DNA from: Pseudophaeomoniella oleicola | Lineage: Eukaryota > Ascomycota > Eurotiomycetes > Phaeomoniellales > Phaeomoniellaceae | Assembly: GCA_003868215.1 (NCBI GenBank) | Contig: QWDQ01000021.1 | Coordinates: 1-64,000, forward strand | Direction: 5' to 3' | DNA: 64,000 nt | Part shown: piece after piece, positions 11,755 to 21,583 of the stretch | Numbering within the stretch: position 1 is the first letter of the stretch | How the letters are laid out: each line of letters begins with the position of its first letter | Position numbers and translations under genes: made by a program | Notes under the pieces: model-generated | Database searches by the model: none | The model's input: only the letters and a program-made list of their open reading frames with translations | Told to the model about the DNA's origin: nothing

Positions 11755-12588
11755 GATTCCGAAGTAATGAGCTAATCTGGCGGGCCGGCCGTCGTGCTGG
11801 TTGTATTTAAAATGAATATTAAAATGCTGTTCAAGCGTGGTGAGATTTTCGTGGATATTTTAGATGTCTTTCCAGAGCCTCCAATTCAGCAGAAGCGAAC
11901 AACGAACAGAGGTTTCTTTTACGTGCAATCGATAAAATATCAAAGGTAGAGGTGAACAAATGAAATTGTTTTAATAATCTGCAGCTTGGGCTCTTGCTGG
12001 TCTCTGACATTGCTCGTACAGCTCTAAGATGTATATCCTACACCATCTGGAGGTCTGAAAAAAATATTAGTGTTGTGAGCCACTTCAACGTACAATTATT
12101 CTTATTTAAAGCTGTCTCAACACAAGCCAACAACCTTGCATGTCAACAAATAGTTTGCAGGTTTGATGACCTGGACGTGGAGAGTATCATGAAAATGTCC
12201 CTTCGAACATTTGTAAACCATTCAAGGCCTGTATCATAACGCCTGGATGAGCTATACTCACTTATGAGTAAATGATCTGCTTTTACAGATGAAGCACCAA
12301 GTACAACCGCTATCAAAAATGGGCGGCATAATTCCAGCGAACACCAAGCAAGCAGATGTCTAGGTGCAATTCGACGCTTTCTGCCATTCCAGTGCTTGAC
12401 ATGCACCGGGGGTAGGGGAGGATGTTCTGTTTCTGCACGACTGGATGTGTAATTCCCCTGATCCCATGATGGGCTCGGTCCTCGTGCTTACCGAAATGCT
12501 CCCCTGGCTGGCTGGTTATACCATTCGGCACATAGGGCATCAGTATGGAATTTCGTACATCAAGCGACGTTTCCATAAGTGACCTGTA
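11755..12588. other. Gene-free stretch upstream of TRM11
   Basis: About 830 bases. It holds the TRM11 promoter and the GIR2 3' flank. AT-rich around 11800-12110. No coding pattern seen. Confidence 0.55.
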
Positions 12589-13343
12589 TCAACCGGACAC
12601 CTCAATTTTCGATACTCCTGTGGTGATACCTTCCTCTCCATCAATTCCTTCCTCATCACCCTTGCCAGCAAGGCCCCTCTCCCAGAGCTGTCTACCGGTT
12701 AACTTCTTCTCCTCTGGTTTGCCAGCTCTTTTCTTCCTTTCTTCAGCCTCTCTCTCTTCTACTTCTTTCTGTTCCCTTTCAGCCATCTCCTTTAAGAACT
12801 TATCACGCCATTCTAAGAAGCTCTCCGGTGTGACTGCGGTGCCATGAAACTTTGCGTTTTCTTTAGCTTCTGCTTCTCTTGCTTCCGCCTCCTTTCTTGC
12901 TTCATTTTCCGCAAGTCTTTGGGCGATCAGCTGTTCAGCGTTTTCCTTCAGTGCAGACTGAATCGAGAACACCATAGACATGCCAAGTGACTCTTCTACC
13001 GTCGACTCCAGGGACTCTAACAATTGCTGCTTGTCCGTAGGCACGTCTAAAAGGGGATGTCTCGTTGCATCGGGTGCTGGAAGAATGTCGAGATCTGGAG
13101 CGACATCTGGATAATCTTCGGGATAGGATACCTGGAGAAGTATCGTTGGGGATTCATCCTGGCCCTCGAGACCAGGTACATCTAATTTTGTCGCAATGCG
13201 AAAGGTATTGTCTCTGTCAACGACGTCTTGCAGGAAGTTAGCGTACGTTGGCTTTTCGGCCAACTTCAAGACACACCTGTGATTTCATCGGGAAAAATAC
13301 TCTCGAGCACCTCACGCTCCTCTTTCTGTTCCTCAAGCCCCAT
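12589..13343 (-). CDS. GIR2: Gir2-like RWD-domain protein
   Basis: Exons 13343-13277 and 13226-12589 (50-nt intron with GCTAAC branch site) give 234 aa. The N-terminal RWD domain starts MGLEEQKEEREVLESIFPDE, continues across the splice as ITDVVDRDNTFRIATKLDVP, and includes the YPEDYPDVAPDLDI core typical of RWD domains. A long charged helix (AQRLAENEARKEAEAREAEA) and then LTGRQLWERGLAGKGDE, the conserved C-terminal motif of the RWDD1/Gir2 (DFRP2) group, follow. Yeast Gir2 binds Gcn1 and the GTPase Rbg2 and modulates Gcn2 signalling in amino-acid starvation; the same role is inferred here. Confidence 0.93.
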
Positions 13344-13753
13344 CTTGCCATCAAAAGTGCGCTCAGGGTGACAGCATATACAAAATGCACCGGCTTACAT
13401 ACATAATACTTAAAGTATCTACCGTAGGTACCTATATGACACACTGCGGGGCACGCAACCCTAACGTATACAGATCAAGAGACTTTGTGGGGAGGGATCG
13501 ATTCTGCCGCTCTGAGCACCGTAATCACTCGGCGACCAACGAACGTTAACTTACGAGCAAAAGGCGTGATTGAACGTTATGTTGCATTGCAGCGTCCGTT
13601 TGTGCTGTCTATCGTACTTGCACCCGTATCAGATTGATACTTATCTCTGTTGCTGGTAATCTACAATAAGTGCTCTACAAGACTGAGAACTCAGAACATA
13701 CAGAGCGATGCTCTTCGTCCCTCTTTGATTGAGTCAATGGGACCAAGCAGCAG
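13344..13753. other. Intergenic region between GIR2 and the APH-fold gene
   Basis: About 410 bases: GIR2 promoter (with ACCGTAGGTACC near 13421) and the 3' flank of the phosphotransferase gene. No gene seen. Confidence 0.55.
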
Positions 13754-15152
13754 CTAGTAACCTCGTAATTTCAAACCTCGGTCAATCTTCTCTTTGGTTC
13801 TCTCGACCTCCTTCTGTATCTTTTCCACACCACTCCGGTCGAGCCATTGCTTCATGACAAGGTACGGTGGACAGATGGCTTGAGCCAGCCAATAAAGGTC
13901 TGCATATGATTCGTCGACATGCTGGAGAACATTACCATATTTGATTGCACCCGTAGCTACCAACTCATCATTCCAGATCTTCGCTGTCCACCAGTTGACG
14001 CTTGTCGCTTGGTCTCCAAGATCTTCACTTCGATAGGGTAACCAGTTTGTAGGGTCTGAAGGGAAACCATTCAATTGACGCTGGATCAACTCGGCTCGAG
14101 GGGGGTCATCGAGAGCTTCAAGACGAGAAGTAAACAATCCTCCAAAGCTGTCAAAAGAGTAAAAATACTCATCAAGAGGCGATGCGATGTGGGAAAATTC
14201 AAAGTCCAGAAGTCCTGTTACTTCTAGTGAGGCCGGATCGACTAGAATGTTATGTTCGCCTGCAAATCGACTATGGTCAATATGGATGACCTCGTGGTAA
14301 TTAATGGTGTTCCAACTTACCGAGATCTCCATGGACCAGCGTCTTCCTCTGCGGCACTTCCTTTACGATGTCTGAGATGCCTGTCGCAATGAAGGCTTTC
14401 AGACGTTGTCTCAGATTTCCTACCCCTTTCCATCCTTGCAGGAGCTCGCTGGACTCTGCACATGAGATCTGGATTTCACAAAGCTGGGTGTACATCTCTT
14501 TCAAAGAGCTGAATGGACCTCCACATGGAATCGTAGTACGTCCAGCTACGATGTCTCCTTTAGCATCGAAGTTCAGCCCTCCATAACCCATGATTGTCTC
14601 TGGAATTCCGAATTTCTGGATATCTTTAAAGATAGCTGCCATCTGCCGCAGCACTTTTGTCTGAGACATGTTATCTAATTTGTCAAACAGATCAGAGAGA
14701 AGTTCGCCATCAAGGAATTCTTCTAGTATCCACCCTTGCTGGTCTGCAGATTTGCCGCTGCCTTGCCAGCCGTAGACGTTGGGGACGATCCTTCGAGGCC
14801 GATCTTCCAATGCTGAGCGCATCAAGCTCATGGCGGCAACCTCATTTGGCACACGAACTTCTTCTTCAAGGTTGGCGCCACGGTTAGAGATCCGTAGGAT
14901 CAAGCGAGATGTACCCGGTGGTATTGACGATATGCCTGGTACGGCTATTTTCGACTGGATGCTGTCCGAAACAGTCCGCTTTAAGAAAACTTGGTAAACG
15001 TGATTGTTCCAGGCTCGTCCAACAGGCTCTATACGGCTTCCCTGTAGTCACCGATCATCAGACTCACCGGGAGCAGTCACCGCTGAGATATGTCTTACCT
15101 TTATGCCGAAGAATTGGGACAATATTTCCTCTGCGAGATCGTCGCGAGACAT
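13754..15152 (-). CDS. APH-fold phosphotransferase family protein
   Basis: Exons 15152-15099, 15041-14321 and 14259-13754 (introns 57 and 61 nt) give 426 aa. The fold is that of aminoglycoside/choline kinases: an N-terminal lobe (PVGRAWNNHVYQVFLK, then TSRLILRISN), a hinge (GWILEEFLDGELLSDLFDKL), the catalytic loop rebuilt by splicing as LVHGDLGEHNILVD (H-D-N of the Brenner motif) and the metal-binding LLDFEFSHIA. These genes are greatly expanded in filamentous fungi. Substrates are mostly unknown; fungal members are not established antibiotic-resistance enzymes. All key catalytic residues are present, so it is probably active. No signal peptide or membrane segment is seen, so it should be cytosolic. 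Confidence 0.88.
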
Positions 15153-16293
15153 TGCTGCAACGAATTGGCTGAGAAGACAGATCTTGACAGAATGAAGCCG
15201 ATTACGATGGATTCAGCAGGTCTTGCAACGTAGTAAACTCGAACGCTCAGTGTGAACAACTTACCTTGAATGGCCGGAGAAAGATCCAGGAATCCTCGAC
15301 CAAGGTGAGAGCACATCTTTATATAGCTGGCTGCATACCCCCTCGTGAAGCCTAGCGTTGTCTGAGCGGCAACAGAGACATCTGTCCCATAACATCAAGA
15401 ACGCGCTGCATGAAGCGCAAGATATACCATAAGTAGTATCACGTAGTACTGTATGTAAACAAGACTCGCCCGTCCCCATTTTTCAGCTCCACCGGACTGG
15501 GTCTGATCATTGATGTCGCCTTGGAGGAAGCATTACCTCAGGCTGTACATCAGAATCTGTGTACAACGTACTTTCGAGTCCTACGTTGACCATTTGTGAA
15601 ACGCATGACTCACCTGTCGAGCAAGATGATGTGACTCATGTCGCCCGTGGTGGCGCTACGATTGGTCTGTTCGGTTAGGTGTCTGTAAGGTACCTTATGT
15701 AGGTAGATGCCTAGGTAGACAGAGAGGATATGTTATGTCAAGCACAGGTGAGGGCGATATCCAGATGGGGAAGTTAGATGATTCTCCATTTCTTTCACCC
15801 TTTCCTTGCGACGCTTAACAAGTACAGTGGAGGGTCGACGGGAGACACGGCGATTACGGAAATGACCCTATCTTAAGCTTCATAGTCGCCAATATCCTGC
15901 CGCTAGGATGCTTGGTTCAGCCTCAAGGAAGACTAACGATTGAACTGGCTCGCTGGACGGCCTACCATAGCCTTGGCCAGTTCTGGACATAAATGACAAG
16001 TTAGGGTCTTCCAAACACTAAGATGTCTCCCGTGATGCTTTCCTCATGCCGATCACATCTAGATTTCCACACCGGATCTTCCCAGCTAGATTGACAGGTT
16101 CTGATCAAAGCCTCGTGTCGCCTGCGTCCTCATTCTGCCTCTGATCTGCTTTTGGGTGATCCGGTCTCCGAGATACGTATCTACAATATGAGCGATTGCC
16201 TTGTGTGCCGTGCAGACGTGTCCGGCATCAAGATACAGTGCATGGCCATCCGGCACGTTGGAATCGCTGTCCACGAAATAGGTAGCGGTCCGA

Positions 16294-16803
16294 TTGAGGA
16301 TCGATCACTTGGCAAATTCAGGTCATGACCGCAGAAAATGGAGGTTGAGAGGACACCTGATGGATGGTCTCTTGGCATTATTGCTCAATCAAGAAGCAAA
16401 CAAGCTGAAAATGGAAGACAACTTATGCTGCAGAAACTGGAGGTTGAAAGGACATCTGGTGGACGGTCGCTTGGCATTATTACTTTATGAAGAAGCAAGC
16501 AAGCCGAAACGGGAAGATAGTTTATGCCGCAGGAAATGGAGGTTGAAAGGACATCTGGTGGACGGGCGTTTGGCCCGAGAAGCTGCTGCGGCTGCCTCTT
16601 ATCGTACGTCCTGTATAGTACACGAATTGACTGTGGAGACTGAAAGGCATCATCCTTATATTCTTATCTCAAGAATTTCATGTGCGAATGAACTGTCCCA
16701 AGCAGAGCGTCTGGACCATCCCCCAGTGAGTTTGAGGGAACGAGAGGTGAGGTTGTTATGCGAATGGATTACTGATACGGTCAGACCAACCACATCCTCC
16801 TGA
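16294..16803 (+). CDS. Open frame with 33-residue repeats (uncertain gene or ankyrin relic)
   Basis: A 169-codon frame starting with ATG contains a 33-residue unit repeated two and a half times: WRLKGHLVDGRLALLLYEE followed by ASKPKREDSLCRRK. The LALLL..EEA part resembles the second helix of an ankyrin repeat. In an alternative frame the preceding bases read YAAGNGG.KDI, like the ankyrin first helix. Thirty-three residues is the ankyrin period. The remainder (from about residue 95) is not repetitive. I cannot tell whether it is translated; it has no introns, signal peptide or known domain. It may be an older ankyrin fragment that was later duplicated in tandem. Confidence 0.3.
   Translation: MRIDHLANSGHDRRKWRLRGHLMDGLLALLLNQEANKLKMEDNLCCRNWRLKGHLVDGRLALLLYEEASKPKREDSLCRRKWRLKGHLVDGRLAREAAAAASYRTSCIVHELTVETERHHPYILISRISCANELSQAERLDHPPVSLREREVRLLCEWITDTVRPTTSS
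16331..16575 (+). repeat. 99-bp tandem repeat, about 2.5 units
   Basis: Units begin with GCAG at 16331, 16430 and 16529, exactly 99 bases apart. The third unit diverges after about 46 bases. Sequence identity between units is high, with substitutions but no length change, so all units stay in the same reading frame. Confidence 0.85.
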
Positions 16804-17241
16804 CCCCACACTATATGGCTACTACCTTTCTCTCACTATCCCTCTTGTACATTGTCACATCACAGTATTTGCTGAGCCTCACGAATACCGAAACTATGTG
16901 TCTCAGAATTACACGATGGCTTTCCCGACATTTCCCTTGAAATTGCGGACCTATGTATGTCGTCGTGACTCAGTCGTTGAGGACCTTGGCGTTAATTCAT
17001 ACGCTCAAGCGGTCAGCTCGTGACTCAACGTTCCCCTTGTCAACTTGATCATATCTTCGAACTCCTGCAGCTCTTTGAAGCCCTTGACTAGTATACAAGT
17101 ACACCTTTGCTGTCTTGTTTATTCTGCTTCAGAAAGTATTGCTAAAGTGAACCCTCCTATCTGACTTCCTCATTTTTGTTTCGGATCGAATCGTGCATCC
17201 TCTTCCGCACTCGGTTTCTACTAGGTATCGCATTTACAGTC

Positions 17242-18843
17242 ATGGCACGTTCCCAGCCACCATCTGGACCTTTAGATCTTCTCGGGACAAGCCTTGAAGG
17301 GGGAGGCCAATTGGTACGGCTGGCTATATGCTTGGCTGCCTTGCTCCGAAGACCTGTCCATATAACACATATAAGGGGTAATCGCCAAGGCAAGACCGGC
17401 CTAAAAGGGTCACACTTAGAGGTTCAAAGATCTTCACTCGGTGACTGTGAAACATCTGATTTCCTTGTAGGCTCTCAACTGCATGTCCTCCATGTCCAAG
17501 GCCCAGGTTCACGGAGCGAAGCTAGGGTCTCGAGAGATTTGGTTCACACCCCCAACTGAGTCTGCAGATCAGATCCACAGCACTTCAGATGCCGTCAAGA
17601 GCGAACAACGCATCAAGCTTGAACAAGCCAAACCAGGCTCTGTATTGTAAGGATTGTCAGAAGTACTTTCCATGGCTACAATGGCTGAATAACAGATTTC
17701 AGTCTTGTCATGCAGGCAGTTTTACCATTCGTGTTGTGGTCATGTAGTGGCGCGTCTGATCTATCTTTGAACATCACAGGGGGCACGAACGTGGTAGGAC
17801 ACATGTGGCGTCGATCAAACCACGGACTAACATTTGACCAGCCCTTTGCCCCATCAGCAGAATATGTTGCGCAGGTGCTTCTGCCGACCTTAAAACTAAT
17901 GGGACTAGGTAATATCAACATGTCACTCCGGAAACGAGGTTGGACACAAGGACGAGTGGAAATTGGGGAGGTCGATATATCGTTGACCCCATTCCTACCC
18001 GGACAAGGGCTGGAGTGCTTCGAGCTGACGAATAGAGGCAAAATCGTCGGGTTTGATATCTCCATACTTGCCCACCCTTCCACACTTTGCGATGCCATAC
18101 GAGGTGAGGCTACGCGTCATTTGCGGAAGCACTTCCCGTCAGTCGCAGATGTAAACGTAGTGGTTGATGAAGACAGCTGCCACTACAAGCGGGTGTATCT
18201 TCTAATTGTTGCGAAAGGAGAAAAGGGAGAGCGGCTAGGTAGAGATTGGTTGTACGATGGAAAGATCAACACCGGATTATCATCAGTCCCCCAACGACCA
18301 AGAAACGGTATCGCGCATGATCAACGATACCGTCACGGAATGGCCAAGCATGGGGAATCTTCTTTGAAACCACTATCTGGGAGTCTGAGCGACAACAGCA
18401 AAGAGTATGATTCGATAGCAATCGATATGCTTGCCCATAAAATGGTTCAGCGTGTCGTGGATGACATCGCCTTCGAAATTTCACATAACGGGTGTTTTGA
18501 CACTCACATGGCAGACCAGATCGTGGTATTCGCTGCGCTTGCAAGAGGTTGTTCTAGAATCGATCCTGGACAGGGCCAGAGAGAAGGGACGTTGCACACT
18601 CAAACAGTGCGGTGGGTCATTGAACAGTTTCTGGGCAAAGATATCTTTGAGAATGCTCCTTCGATTCGTGACGAAAATCCGCGCGAAACGTTGATTGACG
18701 GCATAGGCTTAAAGGGAAGAGATGATCACAGTAGAACGGCCGCTTCAGCACGGGATCAGGTGATTGAAGAGAGCGATGGCAATGATTTGCAGGAGGGTAT
18801 GAGGAAGTTGCATATCGGCTCTTTGGCCACCGCCAACAGGTAA
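17242..18843 (+). CDS. RTCA: RNA 3'-terminal phosphate cyclase (RtcA family)
   Basis: Uses ATP to convert RNA 3'-phosphate ends to 2',3'-cyclic phosphates. Exons 17242-17421, 17471-17646 and 17703-18843 give 498 aa. The N-terminus carries the family signature GTSLEGGGQLVRLAICLAAL; HIRGNRQGKTGLKGSHLE splices to ALNCMSSMSKAQV and LGSREIWFTPP, and then to LVMQAVLPFVLW and ITGGTNV. The adenylated active-site His is probably that in LHTQTVRWVIEQFLG near the C-terminus, preceded by HMADQIVVFAALA. This marks it as a true cyclase rather than Rcl1, which lacks that His. It is longer than bacterial RtcA (about 340 aa), with an extra hydrophilic stretch around residues 290-330 and a charged C-terminal tail. 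The first intron has a weak donor (GTTCAA) and is only 49 nt. A tail exon via a GTAATC donor at 18839 is an alternative ending. Confidence 0.9.
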
Positions 18844-19399
18844 TCTGCTTCCTTCTCTGTATGCAAATACCTCTTTAGGTACTACCATAATATGTACGTA
18901 ACTTACTAGTAATCGTGATTGACCTGCCAATCGTCCAGGCGGCGGGCTCATGGCTAAGAGACTTTTCGGAAAGTATTTCAAGGTTCGCAAATCTGTCAGA
19001 CGAAGAAAATTCTACGGGATAGGGACTCAGACTCACCACCATGACTGAGAAGAATTGTGGTAAGTGAGACCACCTGAACGTTGAGCTTTGGCGAGTGGTG
19101 ACACCCCCGGCTTGGGGGGACCCCGTTGCTATGCAACCCCTCCAAGGCCTTAACTACTGACTTTAGCACCTCGGCTACATCAATTTACTCTGTCACATTT
19201 CATAGCAGGAAGCGACCAAATCAAGTGCAGAGTAGTAATTACATACAGAAGGTAATGCATATCTTTGCTGTTGCTGTAATCACATCCAATTGTCATTAAA
19301 GCTCTAATTTCGACCTACTACATCTTGGAAGCCGCATACCAAACAACATTCCTCACCAGAACCTAGCCGCCTTCCTTACTTGGCGAGTGATCGCATCGC
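18844..19399. other. Intergenic region with a GC-rich hairpin
   Basis: Between the RNA cyclase stop and the secreted-protein start. It holds an imperfect GC-rich inverted repeat at 19101-19148 (separate entry). No gene seen. Confidence 0.55.
19101..19148. repeat. Nested GC-rich imperfect inverted repeat
   Basis: CCCCC/GGGGG surround a five-base loop at about 19103-19117. Overlapping this, CTTGGGG (19111) faces CCCTCCAAG (19137-19145) around an inner GTTGC-TAT-GCAAC stem. It stands out from the moderate GC of its surroundings. Origin unknown; it could be the end of an old mobile element or a transcript hairpin. Confidence 0.55.
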
Positions 19400-20302
19400 A
19401 TGCTGCAAAGATTTAGCACGAAGGCGCAAGGCGTCCTTCTCAGTTTTTTGATATTCTCTCCCCTGATTGTCGCCGCTTACGAGCGCGCTCGGTCCGAACA
19501 GTATGCGCCATTTTCGAATCCTTTACTCGATCGAGACTTCACGCAGCCTGACACCGTGCTTGGCTTCCTGATGAAGCGCGCTGGGTGCCCAGTCAATTAT
19601 AACAGCTGCTCGAACGTCGGAAATCCTGGGCTTTGTTGTCCTAACAGCGGGAGCTGTCAGCTTGATGGAGGCGGAAATGTCGCATGCTGCCCGACGCGCG
19701 CTTCCTGTACCGGTACGATCAACCCGGCCTCAAGGACAGTCACGGGCTCTACCTTCTCGCAGAGCACTGTGACAAGTAGCGGTGGAATAGTAGTTATTGG
19801 TGGGTCCACGACAACAGCAACAGCTGGTACAGGATCTACTGTCTACACAACAGCGACGGGTAGCACATCGCCAGCGTCTGCGACTACGGTACCAAACGGG
19901 CTGTATCCTTTCGTATACATTCCCACAACGTTCTCAGATGCCGCCGTGTGCTCATCATATTACACTGAATGTCAGACTCAATATGCCTCTTGCACGGCAT
20001 ATCTAGAGGGTTCCTTACCTGGAAATGCAGTGACGATATCTGGGGTGACCGGGTTGGTTACAGTCGCTGGAGCAACAACGACGCTTGCAGCTGCACAAGC
20101 AACCAGCGCCTGCAGCTCTTTGAGTGAAGCTGCATGCCATGGACTACAGTTGACGCAATGTTCAAGCGCGGGAACAGATACAGCGAGCTTTGTTGTTGGG
20201 TCCCAGACTGGAGCAGCAGCACCACGCATTACAGGATGCCATGGTGGAATGTATGCCATGGGAGCAGGTGTTGCACTCGGAGTTGCCGGTGCCTGGGTTT
20301 GA
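19400..20302 (+). CDS. Secreted, probably GPI-anchored Ser/Thr-rich cell-surface protein
   Basis: Single exon, 300 aa. A signal peptide (hydrophobic VLLSFLIFSPLIVAA, residues about 12-26) is followed by a short pro-like region ending FLMKR (about residue 60), a likely Kex2 cut site. The mature part opens with a cysteine-rich module (CPVNYNSCSNVG, GLCCPNSGSCQ, ACCPTRASC), then a Ser/Thr/Gly-rich spacer suited to O-mannosylation, a second Cys-containing region (CSSYYTECQTQYASC; CSSLSEAACHGLQLTQC) and a C-terminal hydrophobic tail (MGAGVALGVAGAWV) with small residues before it, as in GPI attachment signals. Such proteins are common in fungal cell walls; the exact function is unknown. It lies next to another surface protein at 21.6 kb. 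Confidence 0.85.
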   Translation: MLQRFSTKAQGVLLSFLIFSPLIVAAYERARSEQYAPFSNPLLDRDFTQPDTVLGFLMKRAGCPVNYNSCSNVGNPGLCCPNSGSCQLDGGGNVACCPTRASCTGTINPASRTVTGSTFSQSTVTSSGGIVVIGGSTTTATAGTGSTVYTTATGSTSPASATTVPNGLYPFVYIPTTFSDAAVCSSYYTECQTQYASCTAYLEGSLPGNAVTISGVTGLVTVAGATTTLAAAQATSACSSLSEAACHGLQLTQCSSAGTDTASFVVGSQTGAAAPRITGCHGGMYAMGAGVALGVAGAWV

Positions 20303-21583
20303 TTTCGCTACGAAGTGAAAGGTTTGTTGATACTTTGGAATGATTATTCTGGGATATGATTGTTGTATAGCAGGCTTTGGAGTTGGGGAGTTTTACAGAC
20401 AATATTCTCTGGTTCAGTTATCATAGAGTTTGGCTTCTTTAAAATGTCGCCTGGAAGGATGGTCACTTACATTCTTCCAAGTACAAAGCTATCAATGGCT
20501 TTGTTCCTCAATTTGCTTCTCCGGAATGCTACTATTTCCTCGTGGAAACAAGCGGGACGTTAGCAGGAATGTATGTATATAAGAACTACATAAGACAAAA
20601 CTCCTCTCCATTTCTATTACTCTGTGACATCCCTTGATTGTTCTAAGATTCAAATGTATCAGATGAAACCTTTCAAGTTCAAAGCTACCAATGTCCCCAG
20701 CTACTGCTCTAGAGCATGTGAGCTTGGCATTTGTTTACATGAATTGTTGCTGGGACATTTATCTTATCGGCGGCTATAATCGCCGGGAGGAGCCGCATGA
20801 GCGATGACATTGGACATCGCATGTCTTGCAGATGGCATCAAGAGAATCTCGAGGAAGACAATGAGTGCATGAGGCAGAATAATGTCTCACAATGAAGCGA
20901 ACAATCTATGCAGATGGAAGCAATGGCAGAGGGGGACTGCTGGGACTGCTCGAGACGCACGGAAGGAAAACGCATGTGAACTGAGTCGGTGACAAGGATC
21001 ATGAACGCGTTGCCCCGCCATCCTGGGACTAGGACTGGCGGTCGGGAGCTTCATTTCTTCTCACCGGAGACTCTCAGGTACAGAAAGGTTCGATCCAATT
21101 ATTACGCTTAATCGAAGACGTTATTAATTGGATCGTGTTAACTTAGCAGAATTCAAAAAGTTGGGTCACCGACTCGGTTTGATCTGTAGAAATAACAGGG
21201 ATCTAGAGCTCAAATTTGAGGTGGTTGGACAGGTGGTTGGGTATATCCCCCCCGCTAGCTTCATATCCTTGGACGCATCTCACATTGTCACAACCATTCC
21301 GACTTTTCTCCCTCTCCATTTCTCTGATCAATATTCACTGTGATTTTTATCCTGCAGAATTCGCCAGCCTTGCAACTCCTCAATTAATTCCTGCTGGCAG
21401 AAAGATTGTACAGAGCACACCTCGAGTTGCGGCAATACAGTCGAAGCCGATCACTGCTCCCCAATCGCGACTTTCTTGTGCAGTCATCGATCTCTACCGA
21501 TTGACTTGATAACTCCCACATTTCAAGCAGACGGTATTTGCAGTCAACAGGCGCTGGCAACTGGTTTATTACTTTTGCCTGTA
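20303..21583. other. Gene-free stretch between two surface-protein genes
   Basis: About 1.3 kb, holding the 3' flank of the first gene and the promoter of the second. No tandem repeats or gene-like frames were seen; several ORFs of 60-100 codons have no recognisable content. Confidence 0.55.

Larger units (their letters stand above)
15153..17241. promoter_or_regulatory. Divergent upstream region (APH-fold gene / RNA cyclase gene)
   Basis: Two kilobases between divergently transcribed genes. It holds TACGTAGTA and TACCTTATGTAGGTAG motifs (15439-15450, 15688-15719) and a three-unit 99-bp tandem repeat (16331-16575). A minus-strand open frame of about 70 codons near 16086-16305 (containing DGHALYLDAGHVCTAHK) lacks an ATG and is unidentified. 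Confidence 0.5.

Noticed and set aside
5146-15152. Idea that the MFS pump and APH-fold kinase belong to a secondary-metabolite cluster
   Set aside because: The genes around them are housekeeping (Acl4, DUF1640, Trm11, Gir2); no synthase, oxidase or terpene/polyketide enzyme is present.
16086-16305. Minus-strand frame containing DGHALYLDAGHVCTAHK
   Set aside because: Lacks an ATG, is only about 70 codons and matches nothing I recognise; mentioned under the intergenic entry only.
21080-21110. GGTTCGATCC, another B-box-like string
   Set aside because: No acceptor-stem pairing or A-box at a proper distance.
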